Shown piece after piece: positions 1 through 14,400 of a stretch of 64,000 nucleotides of DNA (position 1 is its first letter; the number at the start of each line of letters is the position of its first letter). Source of the DNA: Cornus controversa (Eukaryota; Streptophyta; Magnoliopsida; Cornales; Cornaceae); contig CM048849.1 of assembly GCA_026545225.1 (NCBI GenBank), forward strand, positions 28,530,336-28,594,335, written 5' to 3'. The notes beneath the pieces are model-generated. The model saw only the letters and a program-made list of their open reading frames with translations, did no database searches and was not told where the DNA came from. A program made the position numbers and the translations under genes.

Positions 1-383
1 ACCTAATGTTTGGTAAATTAGAAGAAAAAAAAATGGTTAGTAAATTTATCACCAACATTCCATAACAACAGTGCTCAACTCGACTATCAAATTTTCTTTT
101 TTGTTAAAAAAAAATAAAAAAAAATTAACATGAGAAAAATTTAGAAAAAGAAGGTCAGGGTAATTTGGTCTATCAAAAAAGTTTATGACATTTGAAATTG
201 TGTGCCTATCATATTTTAAGTTGTAACCATTTGTGTATTTTAACCATTCGTATGATCAGGTAATTTTCAGTTTATGCGCTGAAAAGGCTTCAAGCCAATT
301 CAATTCCCCGGTTGGGTCACAGTTCACAGACTTCGTCGAGAGAGAGAGAGAGAGAAAGAGAGTTTTTTGATAGACAATCGATC
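1..383 (+). promoter_or_regulatory. 5' flank and leader of the MO25 gene
   Basis: AT-rich flank with no coding signal. A GA-dinucleotide run at about 338-362 ends some 20 bp before the ATG at 384, as is common in plant 5' UTRs. I see no clear TATA box at a normal distance, and the transcription start cannot be placed from sequence alone. Confidence -1.
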
Positions 384-2389
384 ATGTCATTCTCGTTCTT
401 CAAGCCCTCGAGGCCTAAAACCCCACAAGAGCTCGTGAAAGCGATCAGGGACAGCCTCATGGCTCTCGACACCAAGACCGTTGCCGAAGTTAAAGCCCTT
501 GAAAAGGTTTACCTATGTCCCGTCCTCTCTTTCTCGTATACATATATACGTGCATATACATTATACCCACGTATCAAGTCTTACTATTTGGACTTGGGGC
601 TCACTGCATTTCTCTCCAATTAGCGGATTTATGTGGAAATTCTTACAAATTAACTTCATTACAGCATAATTTTGGTAGTTAATCGAATTGATTTCTTGTT
701 AGCTGTGATTGTTGTGAATTATTCATGTTGTGTCTTCAATTATTGATTGGAATTCTCTAATTACCGTTTGTATTACTAGTAAGGTTACTGCCTTTCCTTG
801 GAATTACTTTGGAGGATGTTTGAAATGGTTTCAGATATTGGGTATTAATTTTTACATGTGTACACGCCATAGACATTTACTGGTACTCATATGGAAATTG
901 AAACTAAGCTTATCAATTGTTGGTAATTTTTATTTTCTAAATGTATGTAATATGCTTGACAAATTTCCCAAATTGTAACTGAATATTGCAAATATTTTTC
1001 TTACTCCTGTTGGATGCACCTGAACTTTCTTTCAATTGATGACTTTTACTCCGGCTCAAACTCTTTAGATTTGAGAATCAGCATTGTCTTTTTGGCACTA
1101 GCTGTTGGATTTTCATTAACTCAAAGGGAATTCAGAATATTGTTGATAAGAATTCTGCAAAGTGCGTCCTCTTTCTCGTTATATATTCCTGATATATTTT
1201 ATTGTGAGAAATCCGGTATGGGTCTTGGTAGTCCTGATGCTGATGGTTTAAAAAAGTGTGGACCTTTGTAAAGTTGGGTTTCATTTGAGCAAACCATCTT
1301 CAATACATAGGCATCTATCATTAGAAGGAAAATGGCATTCATGCATTTGTCATTATTCTCACATCAGTTATGTGGCTATTGGAGGGTTTTTGTAAGCTCG
1401 AAAGACTCTCTCTCTCTCTCTGCTCACTTGTTTTTTCCTTTCAGTATTAAAACACTTCCATGCTTATGGAAGATGAGCATTTTTCAAAGAAAATAAGATG
1501 ATAGGAACTCAATATCTAGTGAGATCTCAAATAGTGTAGTGGGAGCATATCGTTGGAGGTATGGTGGTGAAAGAAGGCAAAGATTACTTGATGAGAATAG
1601 GAGAAGCCTAATATATTCTTTCTTTCTCTTCCCCTTTATGCCTTTTGAGAACAGCACAGAACAGTGCCATCGGCTGGGCAAAACTCGGTGAACTTCTTGT
1701 TCACCGATATCCCACCAGCGATTCTCCATCTACGGCCAGCAAATAACAACTCTTTTCTTTCTTCTTTTTTCACCATTTTCTTTTTTGAAACCCCAGGGCA
1801 CTGAATCACTTTTCTGTGATTGTTGTGCCATGATCGATCCACGTATACACTTCTATAGCAAATGTGTACATATTCTCGAGCGAAACCATGGGTGATTTCT
1901 CTCTATTTTCCTACACAATTGTGCCCTAATCCCTCTTTTTCTGATCTTCATCCTAGAACCCTAGATCTTGTGCGATGACTGGAGACAAATCAAGACTTTT
2001 GTACACGATCCTGCACAGATCTCCAGCGATTTCATCCCCTCAGATCTCCAGTGTGGATATCCCCTCCAATCACTGGCGATTTCCGTCCTTGGGAGTCTGA
2101 ACTGCTGCTCTTATTGATACGCTTCTCTGTCCTCTATATATACATATATATTATTACATATACAGAAGGTTCGTTGATATATAATCTGTATTGATTTATT
2201 TTGACGTCTATGCATTACATAAGTTTAACAAATGTATTTATTTTATTACTAAGAATTTTAGCTTGCAATAAATTTTATGGCTGAAAAGTTGCAAGTAATC
2301 ATTACTGTGAGGCAACAAGACTGAGAAGTCGCCAAAATCTAAACAAAGTAGGGTAATGATCTCTCTGCAAGTATAGCTTCGTCTGTTCT

Positions 2390-2423
<34 letters not shown>

Positions 2424-5400
2424 AACAAAAAAAAAAGAGAACTCTCTTCACAATTCTTTTGTCATGCCATGTTTCATATGGAAGAGCTGTAAACATATGA
2501 CACAGAAATCTATCCTAATCAGATTTCCGAGGTCTTCATTTTCTAGTTAGGTAATATATTTCTAAATCAGCAAATCTTTATAACTAAATTTCTATTCATC
2601 TAATAGAGGTTGGATGACTTGATGTCTTGTAACTCCCATGATAGTAGTTGTGTGCTTCTTGCTTTAATGTTTTCTTTATTCATGTGATAACAATTATTTA
2701 ATAATTAATAGGCTTTGATAGCTATGGTTCTTACCAAATTTAAAAAGTCGGAGTGTTTTCATGATGTTTAAGGCATGTATCTTTAAGGTTTAAGGTTTTC
2801 ATGATGTTTACGACTTCTAATTTTGATATGATATGATATGTTATTGATTTTTTTTAGGTGTAGTGCTCTTTACTAAGTGTGAGAAGAATCACTTTGTGCA
2901 GATAATGTAAAAAATGAGGTCTTTACCAAGTCCATCCCTCTTACCTGCTCTGTAGTGGGACAACTACCTAGAAATGGCATATGCCTGTCTGAATTTTTTG
3001 CCATACTACATAAATGAGCTTGTATCTTCACCAGATTTTGCAGGAACTGGGCAGCTTCATTCTTTAGTTTAGAAGAAATAGAATCTATCTTCATCAAAGT
3101 ATTTACCTTTTTGTGATATTATCAAGGTTTATACTATGAACCAAGACAAGGCAACTTGGCCAAGTTGTAATGGATTTGGTCAGAGTCGATTCTGTTATGA
3201 CTTGATGTATTGTTGTGAATAAAAATCACAAGGGACTTGGCAAGGACAGGAGTGACACTGGACGACTCAAAGGGACTCGGTGCAGAACAGATGAGCCGGC
3301 ACAGTAATGACCATTACTACACTATAATGCCCAAGTCGACCGTTTCAAGATGGCATATTAAACTCTGCCCATTTTTCTCTCTAACAACCCTTTCCTGCCC
3401 CCTAAATTCATCCTAAATCCTAAATCTGTGAATCGAACTTAAAAATACATAAAACTTTGGTTTGGCCTAAATCTTAGATCAAACTACTCCAACCATTCAA
3501 CTAGTCATTAAGTTTTCTATTTTCTTAAGTTTTTTATACTATTTTTTATTTTTCACTTAGATCTAACACAGAATTGCTGTTTGATACCATATCTGTAAAC
3601 ATTTTCCGTAAATCTTGCACTAGATCTCTTTATTTATCGGTTTTTCAATTTCTTCAAAGTAATAAGTGTTTTAACACTCTTATATTTTCATACAATCATG
3701 TGACCCTCCATTTTTGGGAGATCTACTATGGTGATTTCCTACATCCTAAATTCTATGAGATGCTTCCGCGACACCAGCAACAGGAGGATAACTTCTGAAG
3801 ACCTTCATGGAATATTAATATATTTCCTACAAACTGTGGGGAGGGTTCCACATCTTATACCCAACAAGAATCACTATTATGCAGCTTTGTTGGGTGCTAA
3901 TTAATTTGAAATGGCAGTCATACGTGAAGACATGGGTATATGAGACTGAGTGAGTCCACGTGAAAAGTCAAAACCAGTGTAACCAAGAATAAAGAAAAAC
4001 AAGATGAGCATCCATGAGTGTGGCTGTTTGATAGTAGCCTTGAGACATGCATTGTTTGGAGTGTGTTACAATATAAATACTGTACAGACTTGGTTTGAAA
4101 TGAGGCATTGTGATTGTATGCATGTATGGAAAAAGTACCTGTATATAATTTGCATTCAATATATATTAAAACAGGTTACACTCAGATACCTAATGAGCAT
4201 CAAGCATTTGTGGGGTTGCATATACTTTAGCATTCGCACTGAATACAATACTAACAAATTATACACTGATGACATACAGCCGGCCATCTATGTGTAATAT
4301 TAATATATTATGTGATGTTGTGGCCCGAATTTTGTTTCATCCGGGTTGCTACCCGATAAATATTTTTTGACCCGTTTTTTCTCTTGCGGATCTTGGACCC
4401 TGTTTAGGACTTTCTTGTAGCCCAGTATATAAGGGCGTTTAGGGTTTGGAGTAGGATGAACTGAGAACCACAGGAAAGAGAATGAGAAAGAGTGCTAGAG
4501 TTTGGGGGCTGAAACTTGTAATATCCTATTTTTCACATCATGAAATCTTTTGCCGGATCTTCACAATGGATGTAGGTTTTATGCTGAACCATGTAAATCT
4601 TTGTGTTCTTTGTGTGTGGCATGTTTACATTTTCTGTCATGGTTCTTCTTATGTTCTTGGTTCGCGGTATTTGTCACAACATATGACAATTGCCATTTAC
4701 TCGCATTCTCTTTTTAATTACTTTATTCTGTTCTTAAGCGAAGTCTTGGAGCTACAAAATAAAATCCTAATGTTTTTGGCCACCTCACACCGAAATTTAT
4801 TAGTATGAGCCATCACCATATTTTTAATATATTATTATTACATCTATATATTTTAATAAGGCTAGGTAAAGCTTGTTACAATATCTGGGGGAGTCCGTGG
4901 AATCATTATTCAGTAACATGCTTTCTTAGAGGTTAATCATGACCAGAACATTTATCTAAAAGAATTTCATGCTTCTGTTTGATTATCATTTTTCTTAAAT
5001 TACATGAAGACCAAAATGCTCAGCTATTCCAGCACTGGTTACAAGAACTACCTTCACTTACTGCCGACTGTTATTCTTGTCTGTGTCTCGCAAAAACCAG
5101 AGACTCGAAGAGTTCGAGATCATGGTTAGTTCATATATGTGCAATTATTCTCTCATTTCATTTACATGGTTTTCCTAATATATGGGGACTATTTGTGATA
5201 TACATTTTACGAGTTCCAACAATCCCAAATTTTCTTAAACAAGGCAATAACTTATTGTCTGAAGAACTTTTGGGCAGGTAGTCCATTCTTGTTCAGGGAT
5301 TATGGTACTCACACTAGAAGTATGATATGTGCTGCTCATCTCATGTTCATATTCATTTCCAATCAATCATCAACTTAAGAATATCTTAACCTAGAGGCAG

Positions 5401-8400
5401 AAATCTTCTTTAATTTGTGGGAATGACTTTTATCTTTTAGACAGGGGGAAAATTGGTTCTTGATTGAAATTTTACTTCCCACTTGCCAAATCGACAACTT
5501 CTTGTGTAACTTGCTGCAAAAATTTGGAGCATTTATATTAACTTACTCTTCGTTTAGGCTCATGCGGATAGGCTCTTCACTCTTTCTAAATTTATTAATC
5601 TTTTAGGTGATTAATTAAAATATCCAACTAGTTGCAAATTTATGGTAAAAAACTTAGGCCTATATATCAATTTTCTTAATTTCATAGGGTTTTATCTCAT
5701 TGATGCAACTATTATTGCAGTTATTTATATTTTTTAAGTTTTGGTACCTTCCAAAGAAAAAAATTTCTTATGTTTCTGGTGCAGGCCTTGGAAGAAGTTG
5801 AGAAGAATTTTGTAACAATGAGACTTATGCTTTCTGGAGATGGGGAGGTTGAACCAAACATGGATCAAATTTCACAGCTGACAATTGAAATCTGTAAAGA
5901 GGATATTATTGCTCTTTTAATTCACAAGTTACCAATATTGGGCTGGGAAGTAAGTTATCAGAATTCATTTTATTCTGTAATTTTATAGCTTACATGCTTG
6001 CGTAAAGTGATATGATATGTTATTTTTGGCACAGGCAAGAAAAGATTTAGTCCACTGTTGGTCCATATTGTTGAGGCAAAAGGTTGGCTCAATACATTGC
6101 TGTGTGCAATACATGGAGAACCATTTAGAATTACTAGACTTCCTTGTTGTGTGGTATGGTTCTTAAATTCTTTTTTATTTTTCTTTTCTTTCTTGGCTTT
6201 TTATTTGTGCTTCCTTCCCCCCCTCCCCCCTTTCTCTCTTTTTCTGGTTTATTGCATGTGGTGTGGAACAGTAAGTAGGGTATCAGGTTGGTTATAACAT
6301 AAATAAACAGGAACAGGTATGATTGTCTTGCAATATGGGGACAACACCTAAAGCTGACGATACTAGAATTCAGTAATTTCCATATGTCAATCCCACTTTG
6401 CTTTGCTAGTGAGTCTTAAAAGTTCCATTCATTTAAGAAATTTTCAGCAGTAGATATGTTGAAGGCATCAAACTCTAACTAATAATGCAAGTAAGCCGAA
6501 CTCATGATGTTTGGCAAGAAGTGCTTGGAGTTCAGTTTTTGATAAGGTTGTTACCTGTAAATTAATATTTGTGTTATCTTCATTACTTAATTCTAACAAT
6601 TGCGTAAGCAATATTTTTCTTTATCCATAAACTATTTTAGGTAGAAGTTTATTTCTTGGCATTATTATTCATAATCATTATATGAGTATATACCGCCATT
6701 AATAATAACAATAGAATCATCTTTTCTTAAAATATCATGTTTGTATCAGATGATATGGTTAATAAAGCCTAACAATCTTAAGTTGGGATTCTGTACGGAA
6801 ATTATGCACACTAATGGCTCTTTTCCCTTTTTATTGTTCTTGTACTCTTTTTTTTTTCTTTTTAATGCTTCCTATTGAGTTCTTGTAGTTGTCTAGATAT
6901 GAATAATACTATGATGTTTTTTATTGAATTGTGTTGTCATGCATGCAACTTATTTATATATTTTCCAAGCAGGTATGATAACAAAGAAATTGCCTTGAAT
7001 TGTGGAAATATGCTGAGGGAGTGCATCAAAGTACCGAGTCTTGCCAAGTAAGGCATTCATGTTTTTCATTTATTCTTTTTTTTATAATCCTTGGAGGTCC
7101 TTATTTTGACGCTAGTTTTTTAGAAACTCCGTCGTTGCATTTGGTAAATGACTGGATGGAAAATAGAAAACAAAAAAGAGATTTAGAAGAGTAACAGAAA
7201 GGTCTTCTCTTTAGTGCAGATGTGTTAAGTATATATCCAGCTAATGAAGCTTAAATAATTTGTGTTTCTTGTGGGTCATCATTTGTTTTTTGTGATGCCC
7301 TATTCAATTATAGCTTATAAGGGTAGTGAGGCTACTCATTGAGGCTTTTGTGAAGGCAAACTTAAAACAGACTGAATCAAAGTAAAGGAATTCATGTTTC
7401 TCATTTTTTTTTTTTTTTCTTGGAGGTACTTATTTTGATGCTAATTTTTTAAGAACTCCCTTGTCTCTTGCACTTGGGAAATCATCAGATAGAAGTAGAA
7501 TACAAAAAAGAGATTTAGAAGGGCGTTTAGATATTCTATACTTAGTTCTCTATTCTTTTGGGTTTAGGGGGTCAAATTGTAAATCTATGATTCTTTTGTC
7601 TTTTGTGGATAGCTTGAGGCAATAGGTATTTTGTTTGTGCAGTTGTTCTGGGCTGCGCTTCCTTTTCGGGCACTCTTTAATGAACACTTACTTTTCGGAA
7701 AAAGAAAAAAAAAAGATTTAGAAGAGTAGCAGAAAGGCCTTCTCTTGTTAGATATATTTCGAGCTGTGTTTCTTGTGAGTCATCACTTGTTATTTGTGAT
7801 GCCCTATTCAATTATAGCTTATAAAGGGTAGTGAGGCTACTCATTGAGGCTTTTGTAAGGGCAAACTTTAAACAGATTGAATAAAAGTACATCATTGGAG
7901 GTTCAAATGTTTGACGTTATGCCTCAAAATTTTGGTACAAACCATCACAAAATAATATCTGCACTCGTAGTGCCTCATGTATTAACCCACTTTCATTCAA
8001 AATATATGTCAATGTCAAAATCTAAATGAATAAATGACTATCATTTGTTTCATATATCTTCATATAAGTGAAAGGAAAAGTCTTAAAGTTAATTTTGTTT
8101 TCTTAGTATCTGTTTGTCTATTCATCTATGGACTTGAGCCATAGCACATGGTTTCATAAAACCGCAGAATGATTTATAAAGTGTTTGCTATTGTAGATTT
8201 TCATGTTACTAGTCCCAATAGAACTGCTAGTTTTTCTGCATTGAGAAGTGATGATGCTTGAAGATTGTCTCAAATGTTGATTAACCATCAAGATTTAAGA
8301 AGTTCAAACCCTTGCAATTGCACCATGCTTTTTGAGAGATTGTTCTGAACTATCACGAGTTGGCTGCACTACCTTTCTCCTGCAATTACATATCAAATAT

Positions 8401-11400
8401 TTATCTTCAATTGGAATAAGATATTGGATGTTCTTTCATGGGTTCTATCTATCCACTGTCAACATTATTTGGGTCATTGGGCATTTCATTTTTGGCTTTT
8501 TAGCTTGAATGTGCTTATTTGTAGTTGATCTCAACTTGGAACTTGTACTGTGAAATGATATAAGGGAAATTACCAGTGCCCTACTTTTCTCTTTTAAAGA
8601 ATAATAAGTCCTATAAAGTTTCAATAAGACCATTTGAAGTCTTGTTCCTCACAAATTATAAACCTATCAGTCTTCCATTTTTACCTGATGTGAATTAAAA
8701 CTAAATTTTTGCTATCATAAATTTTATCCAAAAATTGGATTTTTTTTTTTTTTAGTATAACAGTTCAAACATATTTAATATATCCTTGCCAATTGGAACT
8801 TTTGTCAATTTATAAATTCTAACTATTAAAAATTATTTTATTTTTGGAAAATAAAAAATAAGATTACTGTTTTAAAGAATAAATTAAAACTCTATATTTT
8901 ATATTAATATTCAATAACTGAAAATACAATATTACAAATTAGAAAGGGTAAAGTTGGATGTTCGAATGATATATAACTAATATTGAGACATATCTCAAAA
9001 GTAGGACTTAATGGTCTTGTTGAAAATGGGTACGACTTCTTTGTATTTAGAAGGAAAAAGTAGAACTTGTCGGTAATTTTTCCAATGATTTATTGGCTAA
9101 TTATGCCAACAGAAACCTTTGTGGTGCTACATAAAGGATGTCTTCATGCAAATAGATTGCTGTAAGGCTGTGACATTAGGGATTTTTTTTTTCTGATAAA
9201 TAAAATTTCATTAAAATACGCTCAAAGGGGAGCGAATCCGAGGGACAACAAAAAAAGGCCAACTATAGTTTTAAGCTATCAAGAAAGTCCACTACTTGAC
9301 CATCCGATGTACAAGTTTTCCCGTATACCCAAAAAAATAAAAGAGATAAAATATTGTATTTGATAGACCAAATAGAAGACTCCACATCCTCAAAGCGTCT
9401 CCTATTCCTCTCTTGCCACAAACCCCACCATAAACAAAGGGAAGTGACCCTCCATGCATCCCTGGCTTGGCTGTCCATTGTACACCCTCTCCAAGCCAAA
9501 ATCATATCCTTCGTGGATCTAGGAAACACCCATTCCATACCAAATGCAACCAAGAACATGGACCAAACGTCCCTTGCCACTGTGCAATGTAGAAGAATAT
9601 GGTGCACCGTTTCCTCTGACCTCTTGCACAGGCAACACCAATTTATCATAAAACGACCTCTTCTCCTGAGGTTATCAATGGTAAGAATCTTTCCCAAGGT
9701 AGTTGTCCAAGTGAAGAAGGCCACCTTCACGGGGGCCTTTGTTCTCCAAATAGCCTTCCAAGGAAAGGTGGGACTTGTGGAATCCGAGAGGAGTCTATAG
9801 TAGGAGCGAACCTCAAATGTTCCCCTCTTGGATCTCGTCCACACTATCTCGTCCATCCCCTTCCCCTCGATCACTTGATTATACAAAGTGGTTAGTAACT
9901 CCGCTACCTCTAAAAGCTCCCAATCTTAAAAAGCCCTACGAAAGCTCACATCCCAAGACAGTCTTCCACTATCAAGCTGATAACAGTCGGCTACTAAGGT
10001 TTGTCTTCCGCTTTTAAGCTGACCTTAGGTATTTGTTTCTAATGATGATTTTGACTGGTCACACTGGCCACATGGTGAACTGGGTGAAACAATAACCATT
10101 TTATCCCAGGCTTTTCTTGTTTATTCAACATTCTTATTATAATAAATTAAATTATATGGATGATTTACCCATTGCAATGATGACCATCAAGTTGAGGCTA
10201 GAATTTTTTGAATATTGCAAAATTAGTTTTTTACCTTCTTGTGACCATTTTTTGATGTTTATAGTACCAAGGTCAAGTCAATTCAATGGTGAAGGATTGC
10301 CTAAGAGGTCAAACAGGTAAGGAAGCTTGGAAGGCGTATTTGACAGCTAAGAATGGCATATACCCTTATAAAATGCAGATTTATGCAGTCTAAAATACCA
10401 ACTGCAAAAAAAATAAAAATAAAAAGAAGTTTCAGGAGCCCATCTAATGGCTTAATAATGTCATGGCTCCATAAATAATCCCAATCCGATGACCATTAAG
10501 GTTTTGCAATGGTGCATGCTACACAGCCGGATGGGCCAAATAAGGGGCAGACGAGGCCCCACCAGGTGTGATTGTCAGGCCTAGCAAATGGGCTTGGCTG
10601 AAGATAAGCCCTTCAAATGGTTATTGTTTGTTGAGAAAAATGGGTAGGTCCTTCATGGTGTCATGACTCACTATGGCACCCATGTATGACAAGTAGTATG
10701 GAAAGGCTCTAATGGGAGGGGAAATGCTTCTTCAAAGGAAAGAGAAGCTGGGTTTCTATTATAGGTCACGAGTTTTCTGTATCCAAGGCAAAGTTTTAAG
10801 TTGTAGGCGTGGTTGTGATGTAATGGACACAGATTGTAATGGGTGTTACGTAATGGTATCCAAAAAATGCAATCATACAATTTCTCGGAAAAAATACCGA
10901 CTGCTCGGCACAGTATCACCCAATATTGTTCTGACTTGGTTGAGACCTCTGGGACTTGGACGAGTATAATGTGATTCCAATTCCCACTTATCATTACGAT
11001 TGTCCTCAGCCCAGTGCATTACAACTTGGCCGATATTTAGAAACTCAGTTGAGTCTCAAAACCACGACCGAAGGTATATTCAGGCAAGGACAAGGATTGA
11101 GGAGTCCACAAATACTCTCAAGAAAGAAGATAGCTCTTCCTTGATAAACCAGATATACATCAAGTGAACGAATTACTCAAAGTACCAAAACAAGCGAATA
11201 GGACATCTTATTAAGGGTGACCTCTATCATCATGACTGCTTTTTGAAGTGTTGGCTAAGAGAAGAGCATGGTCATTAATAGAAAAGATATCCCATAGAGA
11301 AGACCATGATTTCCTGAAAGAGGGAAGCTCATTCATGGAGATGTGTAGGAGCATTTCTTCCCATTTTTAGTGCATTAAACCACTAGACGAGGGATCGCAT

Positions 11401-14400
11401 AAAATAAGGAATCTGTTTAGTAATTTTACTCTCTCTCTCTCTCTCTCTGTTCTTCTTCTTGCTTCTATTTTTACCTAGTGAGGCAATCCTCTAGAACTTC
11501 ACAAAATTTAAGACAACATGGATTGTATGGAGGCAAGTATATTGTTTTGAAATGCTTGAAATTGGTGCCATCGTGCCCTTTTGTGGTTGGTTTCAAAAGG
11601 AAGCATAAAAGAGTCATTACCCAATGTAGTGGTCCCATTAATCAAGGTTGTGGGAAGGGTGGGAGGGGCACTTCTGTTTTCTTGGAGAAGTTTGCATTTG
11701 TTTAAAATGTTTGAACTCTGTATTGAGTCTACTCACAACATCTGGAATGTAGCTATTGATTACAAAGTGTGTTACCATATGAAAGTGTATGTAAAGCATG
11801 TTAGTGATTTTCTTATGAGCAAGGAACACAGCATGGATTACCATCTGAAAACTGGGCCTCGGCTAGGTGTGCCATTTATTGAAACCCCAGTGGTTGATGG
11901 AAGCTGAGAGAGCTCACACAAAAAATCTGTTATAGTTGTATTGTCATTTTTTACATGTAAAAAGTAACTAGTTGTAAAAATCACGTAGAAATTAAAATTT
12001 CCGTTATCTATGTAGAAGTCAAACAGAAAAGATGACTATAGCAGTTGATTTTTTTTCCCGGAAATTGAGCTTGTCATACAGTACCTTTATTTGTAAAGCA
12101 AGTTTTATTTTTCACTCTTAATTTTGTAGTTTTCTCTCTTAATTTTGTAGTTTTCTTTCAGATATATATTAGAGTCTCCAAGCTTTGAGCTGTTCTTCAA
12201 ATATGTGGAGCTGCCTAACTTCGATATTGCTTCTGATGCATTTTCTACTTTTAAGGTCAGAATTATGAAGTCGTAAATATCAGTATATATTTACTTTTGG
12301 TTTTAAAATCTGAAGTTCACGTGCATAGTGCTTCTGAACAAATCCTCTGAAAAATGTTTCCCAGGACCTGCTAACCAAACATGCTGCTGCAGTCTCTGAA
12401 TTTCTGACTGCTCATTATGATGAGGTTTGCTTCCTTTTCTTTCTTGTGATAAGATTCTGGAGCAGATCTAGTTTGGCTTGTATGTTGATTTGACACTCTT
12501 AAACTATGTTCCAGTTGAAATCCTTCATCTACAAAATCTCATTGGCCATTTCTCATAGGACAATCCTAACCATCTTGAAATTATTTTTCCTTTGGTAGCA
12601 TTGAACTGCACAAATTCCTGATTGTGTGCACCTACCTGCTTTGTGCGGAATGTGAAGAGTGTTTTCTTCACATCTGTTTGGTATATTTATTGTTCTTCGT
12701 TTCTTTTGGCTTATCCAATCAGTGATTTTATGCATCAGTTTTTTGAGCAATATGAAAAACTCCTGGGTTCGACTAACTATGTGACAAGAAGACAATCTTT
12801 AAAGGTTAGTTGTTCCTGTGATTTGTGGATTTGCTCCATCTGATTGTTATGCTTTGAGATATGTTAGTGATAGAATGGTGATGGAATTTTAGCTTCTCTC
12901 GGAATTTCTTTTGGAGCCTCCAAATTCCCATATAATGAAGCGCTACATTTTAGAAGTTCGGCATTTGAAAATCATGATGACATTGCTGAAGGTATTGAAT
13001 GTTGTCTTTTCCTTGAGCTCCGATGTTTATGATATTTATTCTGTTAGTTGATCAATAGGTAATTTAGATTTGACTACATCAATGAAGAAACTTACTGAGA
13101 ATGGGGAACATATTGGTTTGGCCAGTCCTAATGACACTGTTAAGGAAGATTCTAATATTCTGCACTCGGATGTGTTAGTGTACTGTGGTTTTTAAATAAT
13201 AATGAAGTCTAAATTAACAATCTTCAATGCCTTTGTCTGTCCAAGGGGTAATCAAATACATCGTTGAAATTTTTACATTGGCTTGGACCATCAAAGTTTA
13301 TTCTAATCAAACCTGTCCTCCAGCTAGATCTTCCCAGTTAGCCTACTGGCTGGTTCAAATTTTGACACGATTTCTGAAATTCTGGACAGACTCGTGGGTA
13401 CCATAGCTATAAGCCTATAATAGATTAATTTTGTGTCAGACCACACACAAACATATGAATTTATATATTCATGTAACATTGACAATAATATTGTTGTAAT
13501 TGTACCTACCTTTACTTTTTTGTTTTCACGTTTCTTTGAGCAGGATTCAAGCAAAAACATCCAAATCTCTGCTTTCCACATATTCAAGGTGCTGAGCTTT
13601 CTTCTTTTGTCAATATACGGGAGTTGCTACTTGCTACATCTTTAACGCCTTTATAATGCTAACTTGATTGTTTTTCTTTCCCTTGCCCTGGATTGTGGGG
13701 GAGGAGACGGGGGCACTTGTATTTAAACATAGATACAAATTTTCTAATAAGAGGGCGGGCTTTGGCTCAACGGTAAGGTTGTTCCATTGTGATCTTGAGG
13801 TCACAGCTAGCCCTTTTTGATACAATTTTTCTACTATGTCCCATATCAAACTTTTTCCGGGCCCAAAAACTTGATTATTTGAATCTGATAGAGTTCTAAT
13901 TAGGAAGGGCTTGACAATAACATTATACTTTTCAATGCATTGGTCCTAACCTACTTTTTAGTAAGTTCCACACTAAAATTTGCATAGCCTAAGACTTGAA
14001 ATGATATGAATTTTAAATGTAAAGGGCACTAGGATGTCCTATAAAAATTAAGGTCCATTGTGTTTCTCACTGCATTTTGATGCACAAGTTCCAAAATGCC
14101 TTAGTGGCCCACTTATGGCATAAATTTCCTTTTTCATCATATATATTACATGGTCATTTTCACTTCTATTGGCTACTTGATAAAAAACCACATGTTACTG
14201 CATAATTCATGCCCATGGATTACAATGTAAGAAGAGGTCCGTGAATATTTAAATGCTCACGCTTTATTAATTATAGGTTTTTGTGGCTAATCCTAACAAG
14301 CCTCGAGAAATAAAAGTTATCTTGGCAAAGAACCATGAAAGATTGCTGGCATTGCTTTACAATCTCTCTGCTGGCAAAGGTAAGTACATGTTTGACCAAT

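Noticed and set aside
2394..2420. (TA)n as a replication or regulatory site
   Set aside because: Simple microsatellite, as also at 34062-34100 and 43553-43570; nothing supports a function.
4316..4681. Cassandra-type TRIM carrying 5S rRNA
   Set aside because: No 5S A-box or C-box sequence was found inside the solo LTR.
9354..9800. 148-codon plus-strand frame
   Set aside because: Antisense shadow of the LINE zf-RVT frame on the minus strand.
11581..11907. 108-codon plus-strand frame in MO25 intron 4 as a gene
   Set aside because: No recognisable domain, no start context or splice signals; kept only as unassigned intron sequence.
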